DNA from: an uncultured bacterium | GTDB lineage: Bacteria; Myxococcota_A; Bradymonadia; UBA7976; VGTA01 | Length of the DNA: 64,000 nucleotides | Assembly (NCBI GenBank): GCA_943788935.1 | Contig: CALSSE010000006.1 | Location: 144,287 to 208,286, forward strand | Direction of reading: 5' to 3' | Part shown: positions 1-8,272 of the stretch, in pieces | How the letters are laid out: each line of letters begins with the position of its first letter | How positions within the stretch are numbered: the stretch's first letter is position 1 | The notes under the pieces: model-generated | The model's database searches: none | Seen by the model: only the letters and a program-made list of their open reading frames with translations | What the model was told of the DNA's origin: nothing | Translations under genes and position numbers: made by a program

Positions 1-625
1 CCTTTAAATGCGCAACCGATGAAAAGGTATACGACCAGCCGAGCGCCGCTCGTAAAGTGAGCCAACGCTTTGGCTTAAGCTCTTTGAGTCGCCACTCCCA
101 CCCCAGCTCAACGCCGAGCAGATGGAGAGTCGCCTCGGCATCGATCTCGATGGGAGACCGATTTGATCGGGGATCTCTCTCATACTCAATACTTTCGCCA
201 GTAATACCTTCGATTAAGGCCGCAGTAGAAGCGCCTCCCCCGAGGGTGACTAGGCTGTAGCCAATATGGGTGTAAAATCCAATGTTAGGTGCCTTCCAGC
301 CTCCCATGATCCGCCACACTATGGAGTTTTGTATCGTGTCATTGATCAGCTGTGCGGTCGCCTCATCATAGGTGTCAGGGATCAGCATGATGACTTGATT
401 TGAGAGCTCGACATAAGGGCTAGGCATGATCCCAATCGAGCTGAATAACCGCCATCCCTGATCGGTCTCCACCATCGCGCTCCCGCCGAGCTGTAGAGGG
501 AGGTCAGAGGTGAGCTCAAGGCGAACTGAAGGCGTCGCTTCTAGAGACGCGACTCCTCCTCCGACTATCATCGTTAACGGAGTGATCAGCATAGTGATCA
601 TGGTCAGACTTAAAACCTTCTTCAT
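1..625 (-). CDS. Partial outer-membrane beta-barrel-like protein (C-terminus beyond left edge)
   Basis: An open frame runs without a stop from an ATG at 623-625 to the left edge, giving 208 residues. The protein starts MKKVLSLTMITMLITPLTM, a clear Sec signal peptide ending near VASLEA. It continues with alternating hydrophobic and polar segments rich in Gly, Tyr and Trp (for example GFYTHIGYSLVTLGGG and LLGVELGWEWRLKEL), typical of transmembrane beta-strands. The start codon overlaps the stop codon of the gene upstream in an ATGA arrangement, and a GAGAGGTG ribosome-binding site lies about 7 bases before it, so the two genes are probably translationally coupled. Function is unknown. An outer-membrane barrel is an inference from strand pattern; no family is recognised. 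Confidence 0.7.
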   Translation of the reverse strand, partial: MKKVLSLTMITMLITPLTMIVGGGVASLEATPSVRLELTSDLPLQLGGSAMVETDQGWRLFSSIGIMPSPYVELSNQVIMLIPDTYDEATAQLINDTIQNSIVWRIMGGWKAPNIGFYTHIGYSLVTLGGGASTAALIEGITGESIEYERDPRSNRSPIEIDAEATLHLLGVELGWEWRLKELKPKRWLTLRAALGWSYTFSSVAHLK

Positions 626-2835
626 CCCTGTTCACCTCTCCAGCGAAATTTCCTCATTGATAGGGCGATGAAAGAGAAGAGGAGCCAGTAGATCGTCGAT
701 GGTGCAGCGCCTTGTTGGCAGCCTTCGTCAGGGCTTTTAAGTACTGCAGCGCTCGCTGCCTCTACACAGAACCCCTCTACGCCACAGACACTCCCCATGC
801 CACAGGCATCATCTGAGTTACAAGCAGGTAAGCACCGCTCTGTTTGGTTAGTAGGGTCTACACCGCACACCTCTCCATTAGAGCATGAGGTCTCTGCACC
901 ACATGTACCGGCTACGGGGATCATCATCTCACACACTCCTTGTGAGCCACAGCGCTCTCCCCCAGAGCACTCGGCGTCGCTCATGCATGGAGGAATACAG
1001 GCTCGATCGCCGGTTTGATTGGCGGGGGCACAGATATAACCGCTTTGACAATCGGCCGCGGCGAGACAAGGAGCGAGACAAAACTCTTGACCCCTCACTT
1101 GTCCACAGACGCCACCTGATCCACATTGGCCACAACCGCTCCCTCCACAATATCCATTGGGGAATAGACCCGTTAAACATGACCATGGAGAGGCGCATTC
1201 ATCACTCTCTATACAGGCTTGACCGATGGTCGCTAAGTTCGTCTCCCCCTCTTCGCAGAAGCGTTGAGAACCACAGACTTGGCCAACGCCACAGTCTTGA
1301 TCCCCCATGCATGGAGGCGCACAGACCGACTGTCCGCTTAGGCCTGCGGGAGCGCAGAGATAACCTGATCGGCAGTCGTTGGCCCCCGCGCAGGGCTGAA
1401 GGCAATATTCACGACCGGCGATTTCACCGCAAGTGCTCCCTGCCGGACAATCGGCGCAGGAGCTACCCCCACAGTAACCACCGGGGAGGGCGAGGCACTC
1501 GAGATCTTCACTACAGGATGTCGAGGTACAGGCGTCCCCTAGAGCACCCGCACACGCAGGGTCTGCCGCATCGATGTCTCCATTACAGTCGTTATCTTGG
1601 TTGTCATCACAGCGCTCATCTCGTGGTAAAATATCTCCTTGGCAACTTGACCATTGACCGCGGCTACAGCTCCTCATCCCTTGGATACAAGCGCCTATGC
1701 CAGCCAATTCTGCCGGACCGGTATAGCAGGCTTCAGTCATCCCCTCTTCACATTGAATACATTCGCTGAAGGCTCCCCATTGGCACTCGCTGTTGCAGAG
1801 ACGGTTACGGTTTCCTGACTCACCACACCCCTCGCTCTCTTCAGCGCCAGGCTCACAGACACCTGCTCCTAAGCAAGCAGACCAAGTTCCCCACTCCCCG
1901 CCGCTGTTGCAAACTCGCTCTTCTCGACCACACTGACCACAGGGGCGGCTCTCAGAGTCGCCTGTGATACACTCTCCCATCACCTGACTCTCCACAACAT
2001 AGAGGTCATAGAAGTTAAAGTCTCCTGCGTCAGTGGGGGTCACTTCTAAGAAGTAAGTCCCTGCGCTCAGCGCTGATGGAGGGCGTAGCGATTTCGATTC
2101 TCCATCGGGTTCAGCGGTCGCCGTAGCGATAAGCTCGAGACTCTGGTCATAGAGTGTCAAGGTTAAGTCACCACCGATGAGATGGGTCTCGAGGCGGGCG
2201 AGGAGCTCTACCGGGTACGCATAGCTCAGCGCAAACCAGTCGGGGTCTGTAGAGATACGGTCAGCGATTAGTCTTTGATCGACGACGGTCCCTTCGCGGT
2301 TGGTGTCATCATCCTCGCTGGGGTCATCGGAGCGTCTAGCCATAAATATATTGGCTGTGGTGGGCGTGTCTTCACCAAAAGTGAGCTCACAGCCTCGTCC
2401 ACACTCTTGCTTATCGACCTCAAGTTTAGCGTAGACCTCGAGCCCTCCTAGAGCGTCTTCCATAGAAGGGAAACGACAGTCATAGGTGCGCTCAAAAATC
2501 CCGGCTGCAACAATCGCCGGGCTAACTATCTCTTGGATTTCCCAAAATGTGTCATCGCCAAAGGTGTCATCCTCACGCACGAATATATCAATCGTATCTC
2601 CTGAAGTGAACTCTCTATTATCGTCTAGTATGGTGACTGAGACCTCGCAAGGAACATTACTGTCACCTTCAATCATCTGGCTCTCGAGGGTGAGAGTGAT
2701 AATCGCATCCCCCTCCTCTTGGCTCACGATTCGAGTGCTCGGTCGGGCCCAGCAGACCGATGAAATCATCATCAATAACAGAGCCATTCCATTAATTCGC
2801 CATGGGCGGAGACTTAAATAGCGCATTGAATTCAT
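622..2835 (-). CDS. Cysteine-rich secreted protein with PPC-like domain and MYXO-CTERM-like anchor
   Basis: 737 residues. A signal peptide (RPWRINGMALLLMMISSVCW) is followed by a beta-rich region, then a stretch at about 190-285 resembling a bacterial pre-peptidase C-terminal (PPC) domain (DPDWFALSYAYPVELLARL and AGTYFLEVTPTDAGDFNFYD). From about 290 onward there are many cysteines in modules of the form C-x-D-C-x-x-G-x-x-C-G, plus a MopE-like putative metal-binding segment (CDDNQDNDCNGDIDAADPAC). The C-terminus has Gly-Cys, a hydrophobic helix (TIYWLLFSFIALSM) and a basic tail (RKFRWRGEQG), which matches the MYXO-CTERM sorting pattern of Myxococcota; such tails are processed by a myxosortase and the protein is retained at the cell surface. 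Expected location is the outer surface. The ligand is unknown. The gene is coupled by an ATGA overlap to the downstream barrel-like gene. Confidence 0.8.
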   Translation of the reverse strand: MNSMRYLSLRPWRINGMALLLMMISSVCWARPSTRIVSQEEGDAIITLTLESQMIEGDSNVPCEVSVTILDDNREFTSGDTIDIFVREDDTFGDDTFWEIQEIVSPAIVAAGIFERTYDCRFPSMEDALGGLEVYAKLEVDKQECGRGCELTFGEDTPTTANIFMARRSDDPSEDDDTNREGTVVDQRLIADRISTDPDWFALSYAYPVELLARLETHLIGGDLTLTLYDQSLELIATATAEPDGESKSLRPPSALSAGTYFLEVTPTDAGDFNFYDLYVVESQVMGECITGDSESRPCGQCGREERVCNSGGEWGTWSACLGAGVCEPGAEESEGCGESGNRNRLCNSECQWGAFSECIQCEEGMTEACYTGPAELAGIGACIQGMRSCSRGQWSSCQGDILPRDERCDDNQDNDCNGDIDAADPACAGALGDACTSTSCSEDLECLALPGGYCGGSSCADCPAGSTCGEIAGREYCLQPCAGANDCRSGYLCAPAGLSGQSVCAPPCMGDQDCGVGQVCGSQRFCEEGETNLATIGQACIESDECASPWSCLTGLFPNGYCGGSGCGQCGSGGVCGQVRGQEFCLAPCLAAADCQSGYICAPANQTGDRACIPPCMSDAECSGGERCGSQGVCEMMIPVAGTCGAETSCSNGEVCGVDPTNQTERCLPACNSDDACGMGSVCGVEGFCVEAASAAVLKSPDEGCQQGAAPSTIYWLLFSFIALSMRKFRWRGEQG

Positions 2836-3020
2836 TTATTTACCTTCTCTTGTGAATGACATCGCTAAGAAACACTGTGACATGTGGTTTATAGATACAC
2901 TTGATCTGTTAATCTTAAGGTGAGACAGACTCCACAAGCAAGGGTAGATCTCGCTGAGCGGAGGTGCTCTCCGCGCACCAAGCCAACTTGAGGTATAGTC
3001 GTAATGAGCGCAGGGAGTAA

Positions 3021-5324
3021 ATGATGTCTAGTCATCATTACCTTTGGTTAGGTAATCCATACTTATGGTCAGGATTAGGCTTAGGAACGCTGAGCGCCAT
3101 CACCTATCTCCTACCCATCCACGAAGAGAGCATTACGGCGGACGCTGAGCTGAGCGGAACTCTCTTCATCGCTCATTGTAGCCTCGTTTTAGGGGTCTTA
3201 TTGTGGGCGATAGAGAGGCTCACCCCTCGGGTAATGCTCTCGCGACTCAAGGTCAGCGCCCCCCAACTCTCACCGTGGATTTTTTTGAGCGTCATCCACT
3301 TTACCTATATGGCCGAAGATCTCCGAGGCGCTACCTATAAGTTGAGTCAAGCGCTCGGCCTCGGTCAGTTCTCTTCATTGTGTCATTGGCTCACGGTCAC
3401 TCCGCTGTGCATCTTCAGCCCTCTCCTAATGATCATCTGGTCTTCACGACCATGGTGTTTAAGTTCATCGAGAGATCAAAGTCATCACCCACTCTATGTG
3501 GCGGTCCTCCTCTTGAGCTGCATAGGGCTCACTATCCTTAATGAGTCACAGCTGGAGAGCGGCTATTATGGTGTCCATTTTTGGCTCACCTCGATCACTC
3601 TACAAGGACTCTATTTCGCGAGCCAGGCCTCTTCAAATATAGCGTCCCCTCTCTCTTCCCCTCTCTCTTTCCCTCTCTCAGAGCACAGCTCTCCAACTCT
3701 CTCAGAGCACGGGTCTGTGGGTAGTGCTCCTCTCCATATCATCCATCGACTCGCCCCGCTGATAGCGCTAGTCGTTCTTGTTCTTTCACTCTCTGCTTAT
3801 CGGCTGAACCAGTCGGTCAGAGAGCGTTTGAGTCAACAGGAGACCGCTTTTGGTTTAAAGCTATGGAGGGAGCTTCAGCCTTGGGGATCTGATCAAGCGC
3901 TTGATCTTCCTAACGATCCTCGACAGCTGATGACGAGAAGAGATCGAGAGTGGCTCAATCCTACTGACCTGAGAGAGAGAGCCACTGACCTGAGAGAGAG
4001 AGTTTCGTCGATCACCCACACTGAAGTGATTCCTCAAGAGCCAGCACCGATCGTGATATTACTCACTATTGATTCTCTCAAAGCGGATTGGTTTACCTCC
4101 GCCTCTCCAAGAGCTGAGTTAGAGACGCTTCAGGGGCTTACTCATCATCAAGCGGCGTGGTTTAGTCCTCACATATTCTCGGCGTCGACCTCTACTCGGT
4201 TTACTTTGGGGGCGCTAATCTTTGGTCGCTACCCTAGCCATTTAATGTGGATAAGAGATCGAGCGACTCATCCTAGCTTATTCAAAGAGCGTCGCTCAAC
4301 TCTATGGTCTGCTTTGAGCACGGCTCAGATCTCGACCACTTATCTCTCCACGGTGTCAGATGTAATCAGGGTCTCTAATGGGTTGGCGCGTGGGGTAGGG
4401 AGAGTGATCCAGCTACCTCCTCGCCCCGGCTACAAAGTCGCCTTTAGCCCAAGTGTGATCAAGACCTTGATCCCGATGCTCGATCAGGCTCTAGAGCGAC
4501 CGAGTGGAGCACTGTTTTTCTCACATCTCCTCGACGCCCATCATCCCTTTAATGGAGGAGATCGACAGAGTGGGAGTCAGATCTCTCGTCACCTCTCTGA
4601 ACTCAAAATAATCGATGAGCAACTCGCGTATTTGATAGAGTGGATGAAGCGCAGCGAATCGAGAGACCGTTTATGGTTAGTGATCTCCTCTGACCATGGC
4701 CAGGGGTTTGGCCGGCACCATGTGAGGACACACAATGGACCTCCTTATGAGCATCAGGCGAGAGTCCCGATGTGGGTTTATTATGCGGGGGGCAAAGAAG
4801 ATAAAAGTCAGGGAGAAAACTCTCTACTTGAGTCTTCTGCGAGCGTTGCTCATGGCTTATGGACTCAAAGCCAATCATGGTCTTCGATCGATCTTCACCC
4901 CACGCTTCTTGAGCTCTTTGGAGTGGCTCCTAACGGTGACAGTCAAGGGGTCAGTTGGTGGCCTTATTGGCGTCAACTTAACTCGTCTAAAAGGTATAAA
5001 GTATCATCCTTAAAGTCTCTTGATCACTCTCATGGACCTCAATCTGACCTCACTTCGCTGAGAGCCTATCATCGCTTAATGAGCGACCGCCCTCTGCTCT
5101 CTGTCAACTGGTATACTCGAGCGATCTATGATCCCAAGCAGCACCTCAAGTTGATTGAAGACACCCGATCACAAACACTCTCACTCTTCGATCTGAAGCG
5201 CGACCCTCGAGAACTCACTAATCGCTGTGATCTCGAACAATCGAGATGTCGAGAGATGAAGGAGCGGCTTGATCTGCTCCTTCATTATGGAGGAGGTAGA
5301 CAACCGATCGATTATAAGAAGTAA
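3021..5324 (+). CDS. Membrane-anchored sulfatase/alkaline-phosphatase-superfamily protein
   Basis: 767 residues. The first ~270 hold several hydrophobic segments (membrane anchor), followed by an extracytoplasmic domain of the sulfatase fold (PF00884-like). Visible signatures are the first metal Asp in VILLTIDSLKADWF, the nucleophile region STSTRFTLGALIFGRYPS, and the second metal site SSDHGQGFGRHH, followed by a further His in YEHQARVPMWVYY. There is no Cys-x-Pro-x-Arg motif, so the nucleophile would be Thr or Ser as in phosphatase, phosphoglycerol transferase or phosphoethanolamine transferase relatives, and a formylglycine sulfatase is unlikely. The substrate is unknown. A 21-base duplication encodes TDLRERA/TDLRERV in the linker before the catalytic domain. 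It is a paralogue of the split gene at 50-52.6 kb, which shares GRYPS and the DHG region. Confidence 0.8.
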   Translation: MMSSHHYLWLGNPYLWSGLGLGTLSAITYLLPIHEESITADAELSGTLFIAHCSLVLGVLLWAIERLTPRVMLSRLKVSAPQLSPWIFLSVIHFTYMAEDLRGATYKLSQALGLGQFSSLCHWLTVTPLCIFSPLLMIIWSSRPWCLSSSRDQSHHPLYVAVLLLSCIGLTILNESQLESGYYGVHFWLTSITLQGLYFASQASSNIASPLSSPLSFPLSEHSSPTLSEHGSVGSAPLHIIHRLAPLIALVVLVLSLSAYRLNQSVRERLSQQETAFGLKLWRELQPWGSDQALDLPNDPRQLMTRRDREWLNPTDLRERATDLRERVSSITHTEVIPQEPAPIVILLTIDSLKADWFTSASPRAELETLQGLTHHQAAWFSPHIFSASTSTRFTLGALIFGRYPSHLMWIRDRATHPSLFKERRSTLWSALSTAQISTTYLSTVSDVIRVSNGLARGVGRVIQLPPRPGYKVAFSPSVIKTLIPMLDQALERPSGALFFSHLLDAHHPFNGGDRQSGSQISRHLSELKIIDEQLAYLIEWMKRSESRDRLWLVISSDHGQGFGRHHVRTHNGPPYEHQARVPMWVYYAGGKEDKSQGENSLLESSASVAHGLWTQSQSWSSIDLHPTLLELFGVAPNGDSQGVSWWPYWRQLNSSKRYKVSSLKSLDHSHGPQSDLTSLRAYHRLMSDRPLLSVNWYTRAIYDPKQHLKLIEDTRSQTLSLFDLKRDPRELTNRCDLEQSRCREMKERLDLLLHYGGGRQPIDYKK
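3963..4004 (+). repeat. 21-bp in-frame tandem duplication
   Basis: Two adjacent 21-base units starting actgacctgagagagaga encode TDLRERA and TDLRERV in the linker before the catalytic domain of the sulfatase-fold protein. They differ only in the last two bases. The repeat keeps frame and probably arose by slippage or unequal recombination. Confidence 0.85.
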
Positions 5325-5359
5325 CCAAGATAAAGTGACGACTTCGGCTTAAGCTAGCC

Positions 5360-5680
5360 TCAGAATGCCTCAGCGTTTTCGGTTTGAGTCTGTCTCATCA
5401 GCGCCCATACATCGATCGGCTTTAGCTCTTTGAAAGCGATCCCAAATCCTATCTCTCCTTTTAGCCATGCGATACGACCCGAGACTTCGACCACGTGCTC
5501 TACTGCGCTCAGAAAGATACGGAGCTCGACCTCTTCATTCATTTTGAGATTGACCTTACTCTCGATATACGCTCCACCGAGGCTGATATCCTTGACATCA
5601 ACTTGAAAGGCTTTGTGTTCAATCATGAGCTCACCGCCTAAGTCGATGACTACTCGCTTAAACTGTCTTAAGTTTTCCAT
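5360..5680 (-). CDS. PilZ-domain protein (probable c-di-GMP receptor)
   Basis: From the ATG at 5678-5680 the product is 106 residues and almost entirely one PilZ domain. The c-di-GMP-binding signatures are present: R5QFKR9 (RxxxR) and D31ISLGG36 (D/N-x-S-x-x-G), followed by beta-strands ending in IGFGIAFKEL. An in-frame GTG at 5725 would add 15 residues (longer form 121 aa). Neither start has a strong Shine-Dalgarno sequence; I prefer the shorter one because the domain begins there. PilZ proteins usually transmit c-di-GMP levels to motility, exopolysaccharide or secretion machinery; the partner cannot be told from this locus. The gene is convergent with the sulfatase-fold gene and stands alone. 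Confidence 0.85.
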   Translation of the reverse strand: MENLRQFKRVVIDLGGELMIEHKAFQVDVKDISLGGAYIESKVNLKMNEEVELRIFLSAVEHVVEVSGRIAWLKGEIGFGIAFKELKPIDVWALMRQTQTENAEAF

Positions 5681-5944
5681 TGCTAACTCACACATAGAAT
5701 AGGAGGGAGAATCTGACTCTATCACTTATGAAGGCATAAGTAACAATCTTACAAGTGCCCTGTAAAGTGATACGGTGATCAGCGAGCTAATATTAAATAT
5801 CTTCTCTATGACAAAGATTTTGATTAAGATCTATCTCAGTAACAACATCAAAGGTGCTGTGTGCTTGTGCTACATGTACAATCACAGCCTGCAAAAGCAC
5901 CGGTGCGAGATCCAACATGGCTCAAGTGAGGAGAAGCTATACAG

Positions 5945-8272
5945 ATGTCGCTAATTGAAGTGCACAGTGATCAACAGGAGAGAGCATCAAAGCTCAAATT
6001 AATAGGGAGGCGAGACTTCGCCCTCAACATATTTTTTATGGTCATCATGATCTTGATAGGAGGGGGGAACGGACAAGTCGATCAAGCCTCAGCGGCTGAC
6101 CCTCTCTCTCAAGTGCACGCTCATCTTGATAGCTCCGATCAATGTGGGCAATGTCATGGAGATGATATTAATGTAGCGGAGTCAAGTAAATGTCGTGATT
6201 GCCACCGAGATATCGACCGCCGTATTCGTACCGCTAAAGGCTATCATGGTCGTATTCGTGGTGAGATCAATTGCAATCTCTGTCACCGTGAACACCTGGG
6301 GTTAAATCATCAGATTATACAGCTTGATAAACGCTCTTTTAACCACCGACAAACAGGGTGGACATTGGATGGAAAACACGCTCAAACCGACTGTCGTTCT
6401 TGTCATACAGGACAGCGAAAGAGCGGTAGAGATAGTTATTTAAACACCTCTCCTGATTGTGACTCGTGTCATGGGAATTTTCATGGTCAAGGGATCTCTG
6501 CTCGTCTTGATCAGTGCCAAGAGTGTCATAACGCTTTCGGGTGGAAGCAGATGAACGCTCGTATCCGGTTTGATCATCAAGAACAGACCCGTTACCCACT
6601 TACCGGAGCCCATGCGCAGGTAGACTGTACTTCCTGTCACACAGAGCGAACCGATAAAGGACAGATTAAGAGCTTTGGTCCCATCGCGGTGAATGGCTGT
6701 GAGAGCTGTCACCAAGACCCCCACCCGCGAGGAATCTTCAATGGGATCTCTTGTGCCGAATGTCATGTGACGAGCAGTTTTCGTAAAGTGAATGGCTTTA
6801 AACATGCCAAGACAGGTTGGCCGCTGAGGGGGGCTCACGCTCGTCAGCGCTGCACAGAGTGTCACTCTTGGCGTCAATGGAAGCCGGCATCAAACGAGTG
6901 TGTAGAGTGCCATGAAGATGTACATAATGGTCAGTTTGGTGGTTCTTCTTGCGCCAATTGTCACAGCGAGCAGAGTTTCAGTAAACTTCGCTTTAATCAT
7001 GATACTCAGAGTCGCTTTCCGCTTGTTGGGAAGCATCGTCGCGTTGAGTGCGCCAAATGTCACCCCCAAGGACGCTATAAGCCCTTAGCGATGGAGTGTC
7101 GTGATTGTCATATCGATGAAAACCCTCATGGAGATACATTCGGCGACGCTGATTGTGCCAAGTGTCATAGTCCTAAGGGGTGGAACAAGACCCATTTCGA
7201 TCACTCGATCACGGGGTTTGCACTAGAGGGTCGTCACCAAGATCAACCCTGCTATCGTTGCCATCCGAATGGGACGGAGCTAGAAGATGATACTAAGCCA
7301 GAATGCGCTTTTTGTCACACTCAGACCATTCATAGGGGACAGTTTCCACAGAGTGACTGCGGTGAGTGTCACAAGGGTTCTCTATCATGGGCTGTTTCAT
7401 TTTTTGATCACAGTCGCAGTCGTTTTGAGCTCCGAGGCAAACATCTCTCAGTAGCCTGTGATGGATGTCATAAGAGTGGACACTTTAAGCCGATTGACAC
7501 CGCTTGTGGTAACTGTCATCAAAACTTTCACGTTGGTCAGATCGATAAGGCCTGTGATGAATGTCATGTGCCTGATGAATGGAGTATCGTCCCTTTTGAG
7601 CATAACCTGCAGAGCCAATACCCTCTTGAGGGCAAGCATACAGTCGTCGACTGCAAGCAATGCCACCTCAACAATCAGTACAGTCAGGTCCCTCAAGACT
7701 GCGCTTCTTGCCATTTAGATATTCATCAAGGTAAAAAAGGGCCGGATTGCGCTCAGTGTCATGGCTTGGATGGATGGGAGAGTAATCAAGCGATAGACCA
7801 CACTTTTGGCGCCTTTACTTTAGGAGGAGCGCATGACCAACTCCCTTGTGAGCGATGTCATGGCGCTGACCGCAAGAAAGAGCTATCGGGGACAGGACCT
7901 GAGTGTGTCTCTTGTCACCGAGATCCTCACTTTGGCAGCCTTGGTCCTCTCTGCTTGGATTGTCACACTCAAGATTATTTCTTACCGAGCACTTTTTTAC
8001 ATAACCAAACTGGGTTTCGGTTGTCGGGCGCTCACCGCTTTGTCGCTTGTCGAGAGTGTCATCCGGGTCGTGTCTACGGCGGTCTGCCTAGAGATTGCTC
8101 CTTTTGCCATACGGATACTTTTCAGTCGACGAGTGGGGGCCGCTGTGATCACCCAGCGAATTGCCCCGATGCGCTTGGACGGTGTCAAGAGTGCCACACT
8201 TCAACCTCCTTTCAGCTCGCTCGACCCGGCTCTACTTGTGGTCTCTCATGTGGTGGGGGAGGTAGACGATGA
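5945..8272 (+). CDS. Giant multiheme c-type cytochrome, 30 CXXCH motifs
   Basis: 775 residues. An N-terminal segment with a membrane-spanning signal (IFFMVIMILIGGG, cleavage probable near QASAADP) precedes a mature region containing 30 CXXCH motifs by direct count, from CGQCH near residue 67 to CQECH near the end. This is about one heme per 24 residues, the density of MtrA/c7-type cytochromes. Nine copies of a module beginning F-x-H followed by L-x-G-x-H recur between heme pairs (for example FDHSITGFALEGRH and FNHDTQSRFPLVGKH); their His residues are good candidates for distal heme ligands. The gene overlaps the next one, an outer-membrane barrel, by ATGA. Known cytochrome-porin pairs carry electrons across the outer membrane; that role here is inferred. 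The RRDF sequence before the signal resembles a Tat motif but cytochromes c use Sec. A GAGGAG ribosome-binding site lies about 12 bases upstream. Confidence 0.93.
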   Translation: MSLIEVHSDQQERASKLKLIGRRDFALNIFFMVIMILIGGGNGQVDQASAADPLSQVHAHLDSSDQCGQCHGDDINVAESSKCRDCHRDIDRRIRTAKGYHGRIRGEINCNLCHREHLGLNHQIIQLDKRSFNHRQTGWTLDGKHAQTDCRSCHTGQRKSGRDSYLNTSPDCDSCHGNFHGQGISARLDQCQECHNAFGWKQMNARIRFDHQEQTRYPLTGAHAQVDCTSCHTERTDKGQIKSFGPIAVNGCESCHQDPHPRGIFNGISCAECHVTSSFRKVNGFKHAKTGWPLRGAHARQRCTECHSWRQWKPASNECVECHEDVHNGQFGGSSCANCHSEQSFSKLRFNHDTQSRFPLVGKHRRVECAKCHPQGRYKPLAMECRDCHIDENPHGDTFGDADCAKCHSPKGWNKTHFDHSITGFALEGRHQDQPCYRCHPNGTELEDDTKPECAFCHTQTIHRGQFPQSDCGECHKGSLSWAVSFFDHSRSRFELRGKHLSVACDGCHKSGHFKPIDTACGNCHQNFHVGQIDKACDECHVPDEWSIVPFEHNLQSQYPLEGKHTVVDCKQCHLNNQYSQVPQDCASCHLDIHQGKKGPDCAQCHGLDGWESNQAIDHTFGAFTLGGAHDQLPCERCHGADRKKELSGTGPECVSCHRDPHFGSLGPLCLDCHTQDYFLPSTFLHNQTGFRLSGAHRFVACRECHPGRVYGGLPRDCSFCHTDTFQSTSGGRCDHPANCPDALGRCQECHTSTSFQLARPGSTCGLSCGGGGRR

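Noticed and set aside
885..1769. A 294-codon open frame on the plus strand opposite the cysteine-rich protein
   Set aside because: The opposite strand has a full protein with signal peptide, PPC-like domain and Cys modules. The plus-strand product is Arg/His/Ser-rich with no fold or ribosome-binding site.
5990..6030. RRDF before the cytochrome signal helix as a Tat signal
   Set aside because: Resemblance is partial, and c-type cytochromes are exported unfolded by Sec before heme attachment.
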